DNA of 64,000 nt from Nocardia cyriacigeorgica (GTDB lineage Bacteria; Actinomycetota; Actinomycetes; Mycobacteriales; Mycobacteriaceae), in NCBI RefSeq assembly GCF_005863245.1, contig NZ_VBUT01000004.1, forward strand, positions 62,001-126,000, given 5' to 3'. Under the pieces are notes generated by a model that was not told the origin of the DNA, did not search any database, and saw nothing but the letters and a program-made list of their open reading frames with translations. The position numbers were made by a program, and so were the translations under genes. Below are positions 17,267 to 27,707 of this stretch, one piece after another. The first letter of the stretch is position 1; each line of letters starts with the position of its first letter.

Positions 17267-18061
17267 TCACGCCCGGCGGTTGCGCTGATTGCGCTCGTAG
17301 ACCAGCCGCAGACCGGTCAGCGTCAGCCGGGGTTCGTGATGTTCGATGGTCTCCGATTCCGGCACGATCAGCGGTGCGCCCGCGCCGGTGGCCACCACCG
17401 CGACGTCATCGCCGGCGAAGGCGTCCACATCGTCGCGGATCCGGTCGACCAGCCCGTCCACCAGGCCGGCGAAGCCGAACACGGCACCGGACTGGATGCA
17501 CTCCACGGTGTTCTTACCGACCACCGACCGCGGCCGGGCCAGCTCGACCCGACGCAGCGCGGCACGTTCGATGAGCGCCTCGGTGGAGATCTCCACGCCG
17601 GGCGCGAGCACGCCGCCGAGGAACTCGCCCTTGGCCGAGACCAGGTCCACACAGGTCGAGACCCCGAAATCGATGACGATGGCGGCGGTGCCGAATTTGT
17701 CGTAGGCGGCCAGACTGTTCACGATCCGGTCCGCGCCGACCTCCTTCGGATTGTCGACCAGCAGCGGAATACCGGTCCGCACACCGGGTTCCACCACCAC
17801 ATGCGGTACGTGATTCCAGTATCGCTCCAGCATCAGGCGCAGCTCACGCAGCACCGGCGGCACCGTGGACAATGCCGCGACCCCGACCACCTCGTCCAGA
17901 TGGGCGCCGACCAGCCCGCGCACCTGCATGGCGAATTCGTCGGCGGTCAGCAGCGGATTGGTGTGAATACGCCAGTGCCGCGCCAGTTTCGCGTGCGCGC
18001 CGCTGCCGGAGAACAGCCCGAGCTCGATGCTGGTGGTGCGGACGTCGATCGTCAGCAGCAT
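17267..18061 (-). CDS. coaX: Type III pantothenate kinase
   Basis: A 264-residue CoaX that phosphorylates pantothenate in the first step of CoA synthesis. Conserved parts are [39 protein letters not shown] and [11 protein letters not shown] of the ASKHA fold. Two phosphate-loop positions differ from the usual motifs: the N-terminal loop reads [10 protein letters not shown] where DxGNT or DVRNT is typical, and the second loop reads DFGVSTCVD instead of DFGTSTN/CVD. ATG 18061 has AGAGGG upstream. Located next to panD and panC, so the block covers pantothenate synthesis and its activation. Confidence 0.92.
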   Translation of the reverse strand: MLLTIDVRTTSIELGLFSGSGAHAKLARHWRIHTNPLLTADEFAMQVRGLVGAHLDEVVGVAALSTVPPVLRELRLMLERYWNHVPHVVVEPGVRTGIPLLVDNPKEVGADRIVNSLAAYDKFGTAAIVIDFGVSTCVDLVSAKGEFLGGVLAPGVEISTEALIERAALRRVELARPRSVVGKNTVECIQSGAVFGFAGLVDGLVDRIRDDVDAFAGDDVAVVATGAGAPLIVPESETIEHHEPRLTLTGLRLVYERNQRNRRA

Positions 18062-18091
18062 GTGCCGATCCCTCTCCTCCCCCGCGCCGGA

Positions 18092-18511
18092 TCAGACGAA
18101 CGACAGGTCGCGCGGGGTGAGCAGGCCCGAGCCCTCGGGGGCATGCGCCGGATCGGAGCCGAGATCGACGGGGCGGTTGCGGTCGTCGACGAAGACGACC
18201 TTCGGCGAGTACTCCTTCAGCTCCTGCTCGTCCATCATCCCGTAGGCGATCAGGATCACCAGATCACCAGGATGCACGAGATGGGCTGCGGCGCCGTTGA
18301 TCCCGATGACACCCGAGCCGCGCTCACCGGCGATCACATAGGTCTCGAGGCGGGCGCCGTTGTCGATGTCGACGATGCAGACCTGCTCACCTTCGAGCAG
18401 ATCGGCGGCGTCGAGCAGATCCTGGTCCACCGTCACCGAGCCGACGTAGTGCAGATCGGCGTGGGTCACCGTGGCACGGTGGATCTTCGACTTCATCATG
18501 GTGCGCAACAT
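18092..18511 (-). CDS. panD: Aspartate 1-decarboxylase
   Basis: A 139-residue proenzyme that makes beta-alanine from aspartate for pantothenate. The self-processing site is Gly24-Ser25 in HYVGSVTVD, after which Ser25 becomes the pyruvoyl group; Lys9, Tyr58-region (ARLETYVI) and the [15 protein letters not shown] segment are conserved. The C-terminal 20 residues are the flexible extension seen in mycobacterial PanD, where pyrazinoate-resistance changes occur. ATG 18511 starts [13 protein letters not shown]. It lies 13 bp after panC. Confidence 0.96.
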   Translation of the reverse strand: MLRTMMKSKIHRATVTHADLHYVGSVTVDQDLLDAADLLEGEQVCIVDIDNGARLETYVIAGERGSGVIGINGAAAHLVHPGDLVILIAYGMMDEQELKEYSPKVVFVDDRNRPVDLGSDPAHAPEGSGLLTPRDLSFV

Positions 18512-18524
18512 CGTCGTCGCCTTC

Positions 18525-19454
18525 CTATACCGATACCTGGGCGGGCGGGGTGCTTGGGTTGGGGTGGCCGTCGATCGTTGCGCCGAGGACCACCGGCATG
18601 TTGTCGATGAGCCGGGTGGCGCCGACCTTGGCCGCGATGAGCAACCGGGCGTTGCCGGAGGCAGGGGCGACATCGAGGTTCGACGAACGCAGTTCGAGGT
18701 AGTCCAGGTCGAGGCCGGGCACGGCGTCGAGGACGGCGCGGGCCGCGGCGAGCACCGATTCCGGACCGGCTCCGGCGGCCCGGGCGCCCGCGACCAGGGC
18801 CGCGGACAGGGCCGTCGCGGTTTCGCGCTGCCGCGGATCGAGGTAGCGGTTGCGCGAGGACAGCGCCAGACCGTCGGCCTCGCGCACGGTCGGCACCGCG
18901 ACGATGGAGACATCGAAGTTCAGATCACGCACCATCTGGCGGATCAGCGTGAGCTGCTGATAGTCCTTCTCACCGAAGAACGCCTCGTTCGGCTTGGCGA
19001 TCTGCAGCAGCTTGGCCACCACGGTCAGCATGCCCGCGAAATGGGTGGGACGGGTGCCGCCCTCGAGTTCGGCGCCGAGCGGGCCCGGATGCACGGTGGT
19101 GCGCGGGCCGTCCGGATACATGTCGGCGACGCTCGGGGCGAAGACGATGTCGACGCCCTCGGCACGCAGCAGTTCCACATCGGCGTCGAGGGTGCGCGGG
19201 TACTTGTCCAGATCCTCGCCCGCACCGAATTGCAGCGGATTGACGAAGATGGAGACGATCACGACCGTGTTGGTCCGCTTGGCGCGGCGTACCAGTTCGA
19301 GGTGGCCCTCGTGCAGCGCACCCATGGTCGGCACCAGGCCGACGGAACGGCCGACGCCACGCAGCGCCTTCGCCACCGCCGCGACCACCGACGGGTCGTG
19401 CAGCACATTGAGTTCGCCGGGCTTGTAAGCGCCGCGCAATTTCGGATCCATCAT
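18525..19454 (-). CDS. panC: Pantothenate synthetase
   Basis: A 309-residue PanC joining pantoate and beta-alanine with ATP. The nucleotide-binding HIGH-like motif is in [18 protein letters not shown], followed by [20 protein letters not shown], and the KMSKS-like loop is [11 protein letters not shown]. The FGEKDYQQL segment contacts ATP. Two adjacent ATGs (19454 and 19451) are possible; GGAGGAG lies 5 nt before the first. The start overlaps the stop of the upstream DUF2520 gene by 4 nt (ATGA). Confidence 0.96.
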   Translation of the reverse strand: MMDPKLRGAYKPGELNVLHDPSVVAAVAKALRGVGRSVGLVPTMGALHEGHLELVRRAKRTNTVVIVSIFVNPLQFGAGEDLDKYPRTLDADVELLRAEGVDIVFAPSVADMYPDGPRTTVHPGPLGAELEGGTRPTHFAGMLTVVAKLLQIAKPNEAFFGEKDYQQLTLIRQMVRDLNFDVSIVAVPTVREADGLALSSRNRYLDPRQRETATALSAALVAGARAAGAGPESVLAAARAVLDAVPGLDLDYLELRSSNLDVAPASGNARLLIAAKVGATRLIDNMPVVLGATIDGHPNPSTPPAQVSV

Positions 19455-20398
19455 CGACGCTCCTCCAGCAGTTCGATCAGGGCGGCATCGGAATCGACCC
19501 GCTCGGCGGTGCGCAGCGACAGCGCCCGGTAGCCCTCGGCCAGGCGGGGATCCAGCTTGTCGAGCGCCTGAAGGTGCGCGGCGACCGCATCGGCGTCGCC
19601 CCTGGCCACCGGGCCGGTCAGCGCGGACTGGCCGCGGCGCAGCGCGTTGTCGAGGGCGGCCGCGGCCAGCGGGGCCAGCAGCCGTTCGGCGAGGCCGCCG
19701 GGCGCATCGTCGACCACCGGCTGGCCGAGCAGGCCCGGACCATCCAGCGCGGCACGCAATGCGGCGACCGCGTCGACGATCAGCGTGACCAGGTGATTGC
19801 TGCCGTGCGCGAGGGCGGCGTGATAGAGCGTGCGGTGTTCCTCGGCGACCCGCACCGGCTCCCCGCCCATCTCGATCACCAGCGACTGCGCGATGGCGTA
19901 ACCGATCTCGTCGGCGGCGGTGATACCGAAACACGCATTGGCCAGCCGGGCCAGATCCTCGTCGTGGCCGGTGAAGGTCATGGCCGGATGAATGGCGAGC
20001 GGGCGGGCGCCCAGTTCGGACAACGGAGCGAGCACACCAACGCCGTTCGCGCCGGAGGTGTGCGCGACGAGGGTGCCCGGCCGCACCACGCCGGCGGAGG
20101 CGAGGCCTCGGACCAGGCCCGCGAGCTCGCTGTCGGGTACGGCGAGGATCAGCAGTTCGCTGCTGGCGGCGACCTCTTCGACCGGCAGAATCCTGGATTC
20201 GGGCAGGCGGGTGCGCGCGCGATGCACCGACGCGTCGGAGATCGCGGACACACCGAACACCACATGTCCGGCGCGTTCCAACGCGACGCCGAAGGCCGAA
20301 CCCACGCGTCCCGCCGAGACGATTCCCACCGTCAGTCGTGCAGGCGCGGGATCGGGTCCCGACGCGGCGTTGCCAGAATTCACGCTTGGCGAGGTCAA
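19451..20398 (-). CDS. Rossmann-like and DUF2520 domain protein
   Basis: A 315-residue NAD(P)-binding protein. The Rossmann motif is [22 protein letters not shown] near residue 24; the C-terminal half is the helical DUF2520 domain with [16 protein letters not shown] and [15 protein letters not shown]. This arrangement resembles 2-dehydropantoate reductases and prephenate-dehydrogenase-like proteins. Because no panE is seen and the gene overlaps panC, a ketopantoate reductase role is a fair but unproven inference. The start is TTG at 20398 with GAGAGG 6 nt upstream. It corresponds in order to Rv3603c. Confidence 0.85.
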   Translation of the reverse strand: MTSPSVNSGNAASGPDPAPARLTVGIVSAGRVGSAFGVALERAGHVVFGVSAISDASVHRARTRLPESRILPVEEVAASSELLILAVPDSELAGLVRGLASAGVVRPGTLVAHTSGANGVGVLAPLSELGARPLAIHPAMTFTGHDEDLARLANACFGITAADEIGYAIAQSLVIEMGGEPVRVAEEHRTLYHAALAHGSNHLVTLIVDAVAALRAALDGPGLLGQPVVDDAPGGLAERLLAPLAAAALDNALRRGQSALTGPVARGDADAVAAHLQALDKLDPRLAEGYRALSLRTAERVDSDAALIELLEERR

Positions 20399-20514
20399 CA
20401 GTGTCCTCTCGGATGTCGTTCCAGTCCCGCTCGGCGGGTACCAGACGTTACGTCACGAGAATATGGGCAAGCCCCGCCATGCGCCATGGCCGGGCCCCGT
20501 GATCTACGCCGCAG

Positions 20515-21921
20515 TCAGCTCGACCGGTTGCTCTGCTCGGATTGCAGATTTGCCATGATCTCGGCCACCGACAGCCGCTTGGACGAGGAGTCGCCGGACT
20601 CCGATTCGGCCCGCCTGCGCCGCCGTGAGCTGGCCGAACCGAAGGTCGGGCCGGTTGATGCGGTGCGGGCCGGTGCGGGCGAGCCGGAAGTGCTCGATGC
20701 CGAATCGACGGACGTGCCGGACGTAGCGGCAGGAGTTCCGCTTGCGGCCGAAGCCGTGGAATCGGCGGCGTCGGTGGAACTCGCCTCCGTCGCCGTGGAA
20801 TCGGCGACCGAGGCGGTGGAATCGGCGGCCGGGGACGTGGAAGCGCCATCGGCCTCTGGGTCTGCCGATGCCTGCGACGACGACACCGTGGCCGCATCCG
20901 ACCACGCCGGAAGCCGCTCCGAGGACCACGCCGAGGCTCCCGGTGCCGGTGGACCGACGATCGGCTGACCGTAGAACTCGCCCGGCGCAGGCGGCCCGAC
21001 CAGCGGTGACTGCCCGGCGGCGGCCGAGGCGACCCACGGCGCAACTGCGTGCTCGACATCGCTCGGTTCGGCCAGGGTCTCGGTAGGCGCAGGCGGTCCG
21101 ACCAGCGGAGACCGCCCCGCAGCGGCCGAGGCGACCCAGGGTGCGGTGGCGTCGGAGTCGTCGGGCCCTGGCGGAGTCTCGGAGAATGCGTCGGCCCAGC
21201 CGGTCGTCGCGCTGAACGGATCGACAGGCTTGCCGTCGGTACCGGGGCTCTCCGCGGCGCCGTCCTCATCGCGATCGAGAGTGATGATCGAGGTCTCGGC
21301 GGTCACCGGATCGTCGAAGGGGCTGGCGAAGACCGGCGGCTGCGGATGGTCGGTGTCGTAGACCGGGGTCACCGAATCGCGGGGCAGCTGCGGTCCGGCC
21401 CAGCCGTCGGCATTCGCCGAGTTAACGTTCGCCGAACCGGCCGGTCGGCCGGTGAGTTCTTGGACGCGCACGGCGTCGGCGCGCAGCGCGGGGCGATCCA
21501 TCGGCAGATCACCGTCGAACAGCCGTTGCAGGCTCTGGCGCAGCACCGTCAGCTCGGCTCGCAGCGCGGCCATCTCGGCGGCGTCGGCGCCCACTTCCTG
21601 GCGCACCCGCGCCTCGACGCCGAGCTCGTATTCGCGCCGGGCCGAGATCTCGCGGTCGAGCTGCAGTTCATAGACCTTCTGCAGGTCACGGACCTTCGCC
21701 TTGTCGACCGTCGATTCCTTGCGGTACTTGGTCGCCGCGAGGGCGCCGAGCACCGCCGCCCAGAGCGCGGCGACCAAGCCGATCCGAATAAATTGCACGC
21801 TATCGCTGAAAATCAGGAAAATACTGGCAACCAGGCCGAGCAGAATCAGTGCACCGATGAACAATTTTCCCGCATAGTCCCGCCGTCGGAGGGAGCTGCT
21901 GGTACGGGAGGGTGAAACCAT
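20515..21921 (-). CDS. DUF6779-like membrane protein with low-complexity tail
   Basis: A 468-residue protein equivalent by position to Rv3604c. Two hydrophobic helices lie near the N-terminus (YAGKLFIGALILLGLVASIF and RIGLVAALWAAVLGAL), followed by a charged coiled coil of about 70 residues (KVRDLQKVYELQLDREISARRE and beyond) and then some 300 residues of Ala/Ser/Thr/Pro-rich disordered sequence. The tail contains an imperfect repeat, APWVASAAAG(R/Q)SPLVGPPAP, twice, then a third GPPAPG unit and a run of DSTASVADSTAT-type repeats. Start ATG 21921 (MVSPSRTSSS) is chosen; a GTG at 21978 would add 19 residues. Function unknown. Confidence 0.75.
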   Translation of the reverse strand: MVSPSRTSSSLRRRDYAGKLFIGALILLGLVASIFLIFSDSVQFIRIGLVAALWAAVLGALAATKYRKESTVDKAKVRDLQKVYELQLDREISARREYELGVEARVRQEVGADAAEMAALRAELTVLRQSLQRLFDGDLPMDRPALRADAVRVQELTGRPAGSANVNSANADGWAGPQLPRDSVTPVYDTDHPQPPVFASPFDDPVTAETSIITLDRDEDGAAESPGTDGKPVDPFSATTGWADAFSETPPGPDDSDATAPWVASAAAGRSPLVGPPAPTETLAEPSDVEHAVAPWVASAAAGQSPLVGPPAPGEFYGQPIVGPPAPGASAWSSERLPAWSDAATVSSSQASADPEADGASTSPAADSTASVADSTATEASSTDAADSTASAASGTPAATSGTSVDSASSTSGSPAPARTASTGPTFGSASSRRRRRAESESGDSSSKRLSVAEIMANLQSEQSNRSS

Positions 21922-21991
21922 GCCCGCCAGGGTAGCCCGGATGACCGCGGCGGCCCAGGTTCCGGGGTGGTGATTCACCCAACCATGTTAG

Positions 21992-22471
21992 CTATGTGGT
22001 AGCTGGATCGTCGGTAGGATCGTCGGGCGCGCGGCAGCAATATTCGAGCCACAGCGCTGCGGCCACCAGGGCCGCCGCCGCGCCGAGACCGATCAATGCG
22101 CCCGGCACATCAGCGTCGGCCGCGCGCAGATCACCGCGCTGCGGGAAGATCCAGATGAGGAAACCCAGCCAGACCCCGGCAGCCAGCGAACCCACCTGCG
22201 CCGAGGCCTTGGCGAGCGCGACCGCCCGGGCCGCGGTGATCGGATGCAACTGATGCGGCCCATCACCGATGCGGTGCTCGTTGACCCTGGCACGAATGAT
22301 GAACCCGAGCGCCACCTCGATCGCGGCCACCGGATACAGCGAGGCACCGGCGAAGCTGGAGATCGGCGGGAAGCTGCCGTAGGCGATGCGGGTGGCCGCC
22401 CAGGCCAGTGCCGCGGCGATCAGCAGGTTCGCGGTGAGATCGAGGGGGCGGGTGGGTTTCAGCTGCTGCAC
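21992..22471 (-). CDS. DUF3180 membrane protein
   Basis: A 159-residue protein with four hydrophobic helices, starting with [20 protein letters not shown], and a polar loop RARVNEHRIGDGPHQLHPI typical of DUF3180 (Rv3605c family). Function unknown, but the gene is constantly found directly after folK in Mycobacteriales. The GTG start at 22471 has GGAG 7 nt upstream and lies 13 nt inside the end of folK. Confidence 0.87.
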   Translation of the reverse strand: MQQLKPTRPLDLTANLLIAAALAWAATRIAYGSFPPISSFAGASLYPVAAIEVALGFIIRARVNEHRIGDGPHQLHPITAARAVALAKASAQVGSLAAGVWLGFLIWIFPQRGDLRAADADVPGALIGLGAAAALVAAALWLEYCCRAPDDPTDDPATT

Positions 22472-22998
22472 TGGCCTGCTCCCCCGCGTGTCAAGGTCAG
22501 GTCGGTTCGGTGCACGCCGTCGCGTTCGGCGGCGTCGAGCCCGGCCAGCAGATCGCGTACCCGGTGCATCCTGCCGTCCACCTCGAGTTCGGCGTCCGGC
22601 TCCACTTCCAGCCACGGCACCAGCACGAACGCTCGGCGATGGGCCTGCGGATGCGGCAGGGTGAGCTCGGGATCGGCACTGCGGCAGGGCCGCCCATCCT
22701 CGGCGCACCACACCACGTCGACATCCAGAGTCCGTGCACCCCACCGTATTTCACGCACGCGATCGGCCGCCCGCTCCAATTCCTGGCCGCGGCGCAACCA
22801 ATCCATACATCCGAAGGTCGAATCCTCTGCCACCACAACGGCATTGAGGTAGTCGTCTTGTTCGACCCCGCCCCACGGCGCGGTCGAATACACCGGCGAC
22901 ACCGCGACGACCCGTGGGCCGAGCCCGTCGATCACGCTGCGCAGATAGCCGAGCCGATCACCCAGGTTGGAGCCGATGGACAGCACCGCGCGACTCAT
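22459..22998 (-). CDS. folK: 2-amino-4-hydroxy-6-hydroxymethyldihydropteridine diphosphokinase
   Basis: A 179-residue HPPK transferring pyrophosphate from ATP to hydroxymethyl-dihydropterin. Conserved parts are [10 protein letters not shown] at the N-terminus, [19 protein letters not shown], the metal-binding TLDVDVVW and [16 protein letters not shown]. Its start overlaps folB by 4 nt and its end overlaps the DUF3180 gene by 13 nt, so it is embedded in the folate operon. Confidence 0.95.
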   Translation of the reverse strand: MSRAVLSIGSNLGDRLGYLRSVIDGLGPRVVAVSPVYSTAPWGGVEQDDYLNAVVVAEDSTFGCMDWLRRGQELERAADRVREIRWGARTLDVDVVWCAEDGRPCRSADPELTLPHPQAHRRAFVLVPWLEVEPDAELEVDGRMHRVRDLLAGLDAAERDGVHRTDLTLTRGGAGQCSS

Positions 22999-23402
22999 CC
23001 GGCCGCCCTTTCCCGGGTGGTGACCACGCGGACGTCGGCGAAGGCATGCGGGATCGGCGCGGACGGTTTGTGCACCACCGCTTCCACGGAGTCGATGCGC
23101 GGATCGGCCGCCATCACCGCGTCGGCGATCTCGGCGACCACGGTCTCGATCAGATCGCGCGGCGGGCCCGCGACGATGCTCACCGCGAGGTCGGCCAGCG
23201 CGCCGTAGTCGACGGTGTCGACCAGATCATCGGAGGCCGCGGCGGCGGTGAAATCGACCCAGACCGTCAGGTCCACCACGAACTCCTGGCCGTCGCGCTT
23301 CTCGTGGTCGAACACGCCGTGATGGCCGAAGACGCGCAGTCCGCGCAGCTCGATGCGGTCCCGCGCACGCCGCGACGGCGACCGGCCTGCCGGCTCGTTC
23401 AC
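22995..23402 (-). CDS. folB: Dihydroneopterin aldolase
   Basis: A 135-residue FolB of the tunnelling fold that cleaves dihydroneopterin to hydroxymethyl-dihydropterin. Core motifs are [36 protein letters not shown] and [16 protein letters not shown]. The GTG start at 23402 overlaps the folP stop by 4 nt (GTGA). Confidence 0.95.
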   Translation of the reverse strand: MNEPAGRSPSRRARDRIELRGLRVFGHHGVFDHEKRDGQEFVVDLTVWVDFTAAAASDDLVDTVDYGALADLAVSIVAGPPRDLIETVVAEIADAVMAADPRIDSVEAVVHKPSAPIPHAFADVRVVTTRERAAG

Positions 23403-24277
23403 CGCACCACTCCCGCCGTGGCCGCCGCGCGCTGCCAGGCATCGGTGACCGCGATGGCGTCGAGGGAGGCGCGCACATCGTGCACCCGCACACCCCAGGC
23501 GCCGTGCAGGGCCGCGAGCGCCGAGATGGTCGCTGTCGCGGTCTCGCGGCCGTCGGGCGGGCGCGGGCCCGCCTCGTCGGCGAGCAGCGAACCGAGGAAA
23601 CGCTTACGGGAGGCGCCGATCAGTACCGGAAATCCATCGGCAACGAACTGTGGCAGCGCACCGAGCAGGGCCCAATTGTGTTCGGCGTTCTTGGCGAAAC
23701 CGAGGCCCGGATCCAGGATCAGCCGCGCCGGATCGACCCCGGCGGCGACGGCGTGGCGCACCTGGGTGTCCAGTTCGGCGCGCACCTCGGCGACCACATC
23801 GTCGTAGTGGTCGGCGGGACCGGTGTGCCGGTAATCGGCGTCGGCCCGCCAATGCATGAGGATCCACGGGACGTCCGCACCCGCGATCACCTTCACCATG
23901 TCGGCGTCGGCGCGGCCGCCGGAGACATCGTTGACCACCGAGGCCCCCGCCGCGATGGCCGCCTCGGCGACCCGCGCGCGCATGGTGTCGACGCTGACCG
24001 GCACGCCCGCGGCGACGAGCCCGCGGATCACCGGGACCACCCGCCCCGATTCGGTGTCGGCGTCGACCCGGATCGCACCGGGCCTGGTCGACTCACCGCC
24101 GACGTCGATGATGTCGGCGCCGGCTTCGAACAGCTCGATGCCGTGCCGCACGGCCAGTTCGGGATCGAGGTAACGGCCACCGTCGGAGAACGAATCGGCG
24201 GTCACGTTCACCACGCCCATCACCACACAGGAACGTCCGGCGCGCGGCCGGACCCCTGGCTGCGGTGTGTGGCTCAC
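23399..24277 (-). CDS. folP: Dihydropteroate synthase
   Basis: A 292-residue TIM-barrel DHPS that joins p-aminobenzoate to dihydropterin pyrophosphate and is the sulfonamide target. Motifs: [15 protein letters not shown] (loop 1), [14 protein letters not shown] (loop 2), [32 protein letters not shown] and [11 protein letters not shown]. The GTG at 24277 overlaps the folE stop by 4 nt; a longer upstream frame lacks family similarity. Confidence 0.96.
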   Translation of the reverse strand: MSHTPQPGVRPRAGRSCVVMGVVNVTADSFSDGGRYLDPELAVRHGIELFEAGADIIDVGGESTRPGAIRVDADTESGRVVPVIRGLVAAGVPVSVDTMRARVAEAAIAAGASVVNDVSGGRADADMVKVIAGADVPWILMHWRADADYRHTGPADHYDDVVAEVRAELDTQVRHAVAAGVDPARLILDPGLGFAKNAEHNWALLGALPQFVADGFPVLIGASRKRFLGSLLADEAGPRPPDGRETATATISALAALHGAWGVRVHDVRASLDAIAVTDAWQRAAATAGVVR

Positions 24278-24957
24278 TTGCGCAGAATCAGATCGAGCGC
24301 CTCGGCGCGCGAGGCGGCGTTGGTCTGCAACAGGCCGCGCACCGCCGAGGTGGTGGTGCTCGCGCCCGGTTTGCGGATGCCGCGCATGGCCATGCACAGA
24401 TGTTCGGCCTCCACCACCACGATCGCCCCGCGCGGATCCAGCTTGCGCATCACGGCGTCGGCGATCTGACTGGTCAGCCGCTCCTGCACCTGGGGACGCT
24501 TGGCATAGAGGTCGACCAGCCGGGCCAGCTTGGACAGACCGGTCACCCGGCCGTGCGTGCCGGGGATATAGCCCACATGCGCGACACCGTGGAAGGACAC
24601 CAGGTGGTGTTCGCAGGTGGAGTACAGCGGGATGTCGCGCACCAGCACCAGCTCCTGGTGCTCCTCGTCGAAGGTGGTGTTGAGCACGGCGTCCGGCTCG
24701 AGATAGAGCCCGGCGAACATTTCCCGGTAGGCCCTGGCCACGCGGGCCGGAGTGTCGATGAGGCCCGGCCGGTCCGGGTCCTCGCCGACGGCGATCAGCA
24801 GCTCCCGGATCGCGGCTTCGGCGCGCGGCTGATCGAAGGGCTTACCGGTATGCAGCGCGATGAGCTCGGAATCGCTCAGCTCCGGCCCGGGGTCGTCAAG
24901 CACCGGCCGAGCGGGCACGGTGGGAGCTTGGCCGTTGCTGTGATCGTTGGCCGACAA
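24274..24957 (-). CDS. folE: GTP cyclohydrolase I
   Basis: A 227-residue FolE that converts GTP to dihydroneopterin triphosphate, the first folate step. Zinc ligands and active-site residues are in [13 protein letters not shown] and [23 protein letters not shown] is also conserved. The start is TTG at 24957 with GGAGG at 9 nt. It heads the folE-folP-folB-folK chain and lies 72 bp downstream of ftsH, so it may be read from an ftsH transcript. Confidence 0.95.
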   Translation of the reverse strand: MSANDHSNGQAPTVPARPVLDDPGPELSDSELIALHTGKPFDQPRAEAAIRELLIAVGEDPDRPGLIDTPARVARAYREMFAGLYLEPDAVLNTTFDEEHQELVLVRDIPLYSTCEHHLVSFHGVAHVGYIPGTHGRVTGLSKLARLVDLYAKRPQVQERLTSQIADAVMRKLDPRGAIVVVEAEHLCMAMRGIRKPGASTTTSAVRGLLQTNAASRAEALDLILRK

Positions 24958-25029
24958 TCGAGGACACCTCCAAATCTCAGGGTGCGGGCGCAGCGCCCGG
25001 CCCCGAGGATCGAGCGTAATCGGCGCTGG

Positions 25030-27417
25030 TCAACCCCTGCCGTTCGGTCCGTTCCAGTCCCGATTGCCGCCCTCGGTACCGGGATTGTCGGGGTATGCGC
25101 CCCGATCGTCGTAACCACCGCGGTCGTCGTAACCGCGTTCGGGCTGGTAGCCGTGCCGCGGCCGGCCCTCGCCGGGCTCGGGCCAGTCGCCGAAACCACG
25201 ATCGCCGGAGGGCTCCTGCGGCTCCTCACGCGGCGGCCAGCCGGGAGCCGACCAGCCCGCGGGGGCGCCGTAATCGGGACGCGAACCGTGCGTGGGGCCG
25301 GGGCGCTGATAGCCGGGGTGCTGCGGCGGCATCGGATAGCCGGCGGGTGGCTGGGCCGGACGGCCGTGCTGCGGTTGCGGCTGGTAACCACCGGCGGGCG
25401 GATAGCCGTTGGCCGGCGCGGGCTCGCGGGCCGCGGTCGCCGCGGCGGGCAGCGACGGCGCCACCGGCTCCGGCGGCCACGGCTCGCCGCGCTCGGCGGC
25501 CAGCTCGCCGGGGGTCTTGACCGGCGGCTTGTCCGAGGGCACCCGGTCGCCGAAGTCGTTGAACGCGGTGATCCGTGGCCGCTTCTCGACCGCGGCGAGG
25601 ATCTGCTCGAGATCCTTGCGGTGCAGGGTCTCGCGTTCGAGCAGCGCGGTGGCCAGATCGTCGAGGACGTCGCGGTAGTCGTTGAGGATCGACCACGCCT
25701 CGGTGTGCGCGGCCTCGATCAGGTTGCGCACCTCCTCGTCGATGGCGCCCGCGACCTCGTGCGAGTAATCGGAGGCCTGGCCCATCGAGCGGCCGAGGAA
25801 CGGATCGCCTGCCTCCTGGCCGTAGCGCACCGCACCCAGGCGCGCGCTCATGCCGTATTCGGTGACCATCGCGCGGGCGATCTTGGTGGCCTGATCGATA
25901 TCGGAGGACGCGCCCGTGGTCGGCTCGTGGAACACCAGCTCCTCGGCCGCGCGCCCGCCCATCGCCATCACCAGGCGGGCGATCATCTCCGAGCGGGTCA
26001 TCAGGCCCTTGTCGTCCTCGGGCACCGTCATCGCGTGACCGCCGGTGCGGCCGCGGGCCAGGATGGTGACCTTGTAGACCGGCTCGATATCGGGCATCGC
26101 CCAGGCCGCGAGGGTGTGGCCACCCTCGTGGTAGGCGGTGATCTTCTTCTCGTGCTCGCTGATGATGCGGCTCTTGCGGCGCGGACCGCCGATCACCCGG
26201 TCGACCGATTCCTCGAGCGATTCACCGGTGATCATCGAACCGTTCTCGCGCGCGGTGAGCAGCGCGGCCTCGTTGATGACGTTGGCCAGATCGGCGCCGG
26301 ACATGCCGACGGTGCGCTTGGCCAGCCCGTCCAGGTCGGCGTCCGGGGAGATCGGCTTGCCCTGCGAGTGCACCCGCAGGATGGCGCGACGGCCCGCCAG
26401 GTCGGGGTTGCCGACCGGGATCTGGCGGTCGAAGCGGCCCGGACGCAGCAGCGCCGGGTCGAGGATGTCGGGCCGGTTGGTGGCCGCGATCAGGATGATG
26501 CCGGTGCGGTCGCCGAAGCCGTCCATCTCGACCAGCAGCTGGTTGAGGGTCTGCTCGCGCTCGTCGTGACCACCGCCGAGGCCGGCGCCACGCTGACGGC
26601 CGACCGCGTCGATCTCGTCGACGAAGATGATGCAGGGGCTGTTCTGCTTGGCCTGCTCGAACAGGTCGCGCACCCGGGAGGCGCCGACACCGACGAACAT
26701 CTCGACGAAGTCGGAACCGGAGATGGTGAAGAACGGCACGCCCGCCTCGCCGGCGACCGCGCGCGCCAGCAGCGTCTTACCGGTGCCGGGCGGGCCGTAG
26801 AGCAGCACGCCCTTGGGGATCTTCGCGCCGAGCGCCTGGTAGCGCACCGGGTTCTGCAGGAAGTCCTTGATCTCGTAGAGCTCTTCGACGGCCTCGTCGG
26901 CGCCGGCCACATCGGCGAAGGTGGTCTTCGGCATGTCCTTGGACAGCTGTTTGGCCTTCGATTTGCCGAAGCCCATCATGCCGCCGCGACCACCGCCCTG
27001 CATCCGCGACATCACGAAGATGAACAGGCCGAGCAGGATGATCATGGGCAGCACGAACAGCAGGATCTGGGTGAGCCAGCTGTCCTGTTTGACCACCGTG
27101 TTGTACGGGGCGCCGGACTTCTGCACCGCGTCGAAGATCTGCGCGGCGGTCTGGCTGCCGCCCGGGTACTTGGCGATGATCTTGGTCTCGCCGCCGGTGG
27201 CCTCGTTGCCGTTGTTCAGCTCGATCCGCAGCTGCTGCTCGCGATCGTCGATCTGAACGTTCTTGACGTTGCCCTGTTCCTGGAGCTGGCTCAACGCCAC
27301 CGAGGTGTCGACGTTCTTCCAGCCGCGCGTGTCGTTGCCGAAATAGCTGAACAGATAGATCACGAGCAGAATGCCCGAGACTATCGCCAGGGTGCGAAAC
27401 ACAGTCTTGCGGTTCAT
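25030..27417 (-). CDS. ftsH: ATP-dependent zinc metalloprotease FtsH
   Basis: A 795-residue membrane AAA protease that degrades membrane and short-lived soluble proteins. Two membrane helices (about residues 8-25 and 115-137) flank a periplasmic domain; the AAA module has Walker A GPPGTGKT (208-215), Walker B IIFVDEID and the second region of homology; the protease site is HEGGH (430-434). After about residue 640 there is a 150-residue Pro/Gly/Tyr/Arg-rich tail with [17 protein letters not shown] repeats, typical of actinobacterial FtsH. ATG 27417. Mtb equivalent is Rv3610c. Confidence 0.97.
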   Translation of the reverse strand: MNRKTVFRTLAIVSGILLVIYLFSYFGNDTRGWKNVDTSVALSQLQEQGNVKNVQIDDREQQLRIELNNGNEATGGETKIIAKYPGGSQTAAQIFDAVQKSGAPYNTVVKQDSWLTQILLFVLPMIILLGLFIFVMSRMQGGGRGGMMGFGKSKAKQLSKDMPKTTFADVAGADEAVEELYEIKDFLQNPVRYQALGAKIPKGVLLYGPPGTGKTLLARAVAGEAGVPFFTISGSDFVEMFVGVGASRVRDLFEQAKQNSPCIIFVDEIDAVGRQRGAGLGGGHDEREQTLNQLLVEMDGFGDRTGIILIAATNRPDILDPALLRPGRFDRQIPVGNPDLAGRRAILRVHSQGKPISPDADLDGLAKRTVGMSGADLANVINEAALLTARENGSMITGESLEESVDRVIGGPRRKSRIISEHEKKITAYHEGGHTLAAWAMPDIEPVYKVTILARGRTGGHAMTVPEDDKGLMTRSEMIARLVMAMGGRAAEELVFHEPTTGASSDIDQATKIARAMVTEYGMSARLGAVRYGQEAGDPFLGRSMGQASDYSHEVAGAIDEEVRNLIEAAHTEAWSILNDYRDVLDDLATALLERETLHRKDLEQILAAVEKRPRITAFNDFGDRVPSDKPPVKTPGELAAERGEPWPPEPVAPSLPAAATAAREPAPANGYPPAGGYQPQPQHGRPAQPPAGYPMPPQHPGYQRPGPTHGSRPDYGAPAGWSAPGWPPREEPQEPSGDRGFGDWPEPGEGRPRHGYQPERGYDDRGGYDDRGAYPDNPGTEGGNRDWNGPNGRG

Positions 27418-27707
27418 AGAGCGTCGGCCGGGCGGCCAGTCCTTTCCGGTGTCTCCGGTTTTTGCCTAGCGATGCGAACGGATGCGGACATGCCACGTTA
27501 CCGCGTACGGTCTATCCGATACATCGCGCAGTTCGGCCGGTGATGGGAGTTCAACAGGTAAACGGCCGGGCAACGCCCGTGGTTCCCGATCTCTCCGGCC
27601 TGGTTTGTGCCGAGTGGTCACAATCATGGCATGTTCGGCCTATCGTGAGCGACGGCACAGTGCGGTGCCCCGCCGAGAGCACCCCAACCACATTGAGCGC
27701 AGGGGGT

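Noticed and set aside
24265..27543. About 1090-codon plus-strand open frame opposite folE and ftsH
   Set aside because: Shadow of high-GC coding; both minus-strand genes are well conserved.
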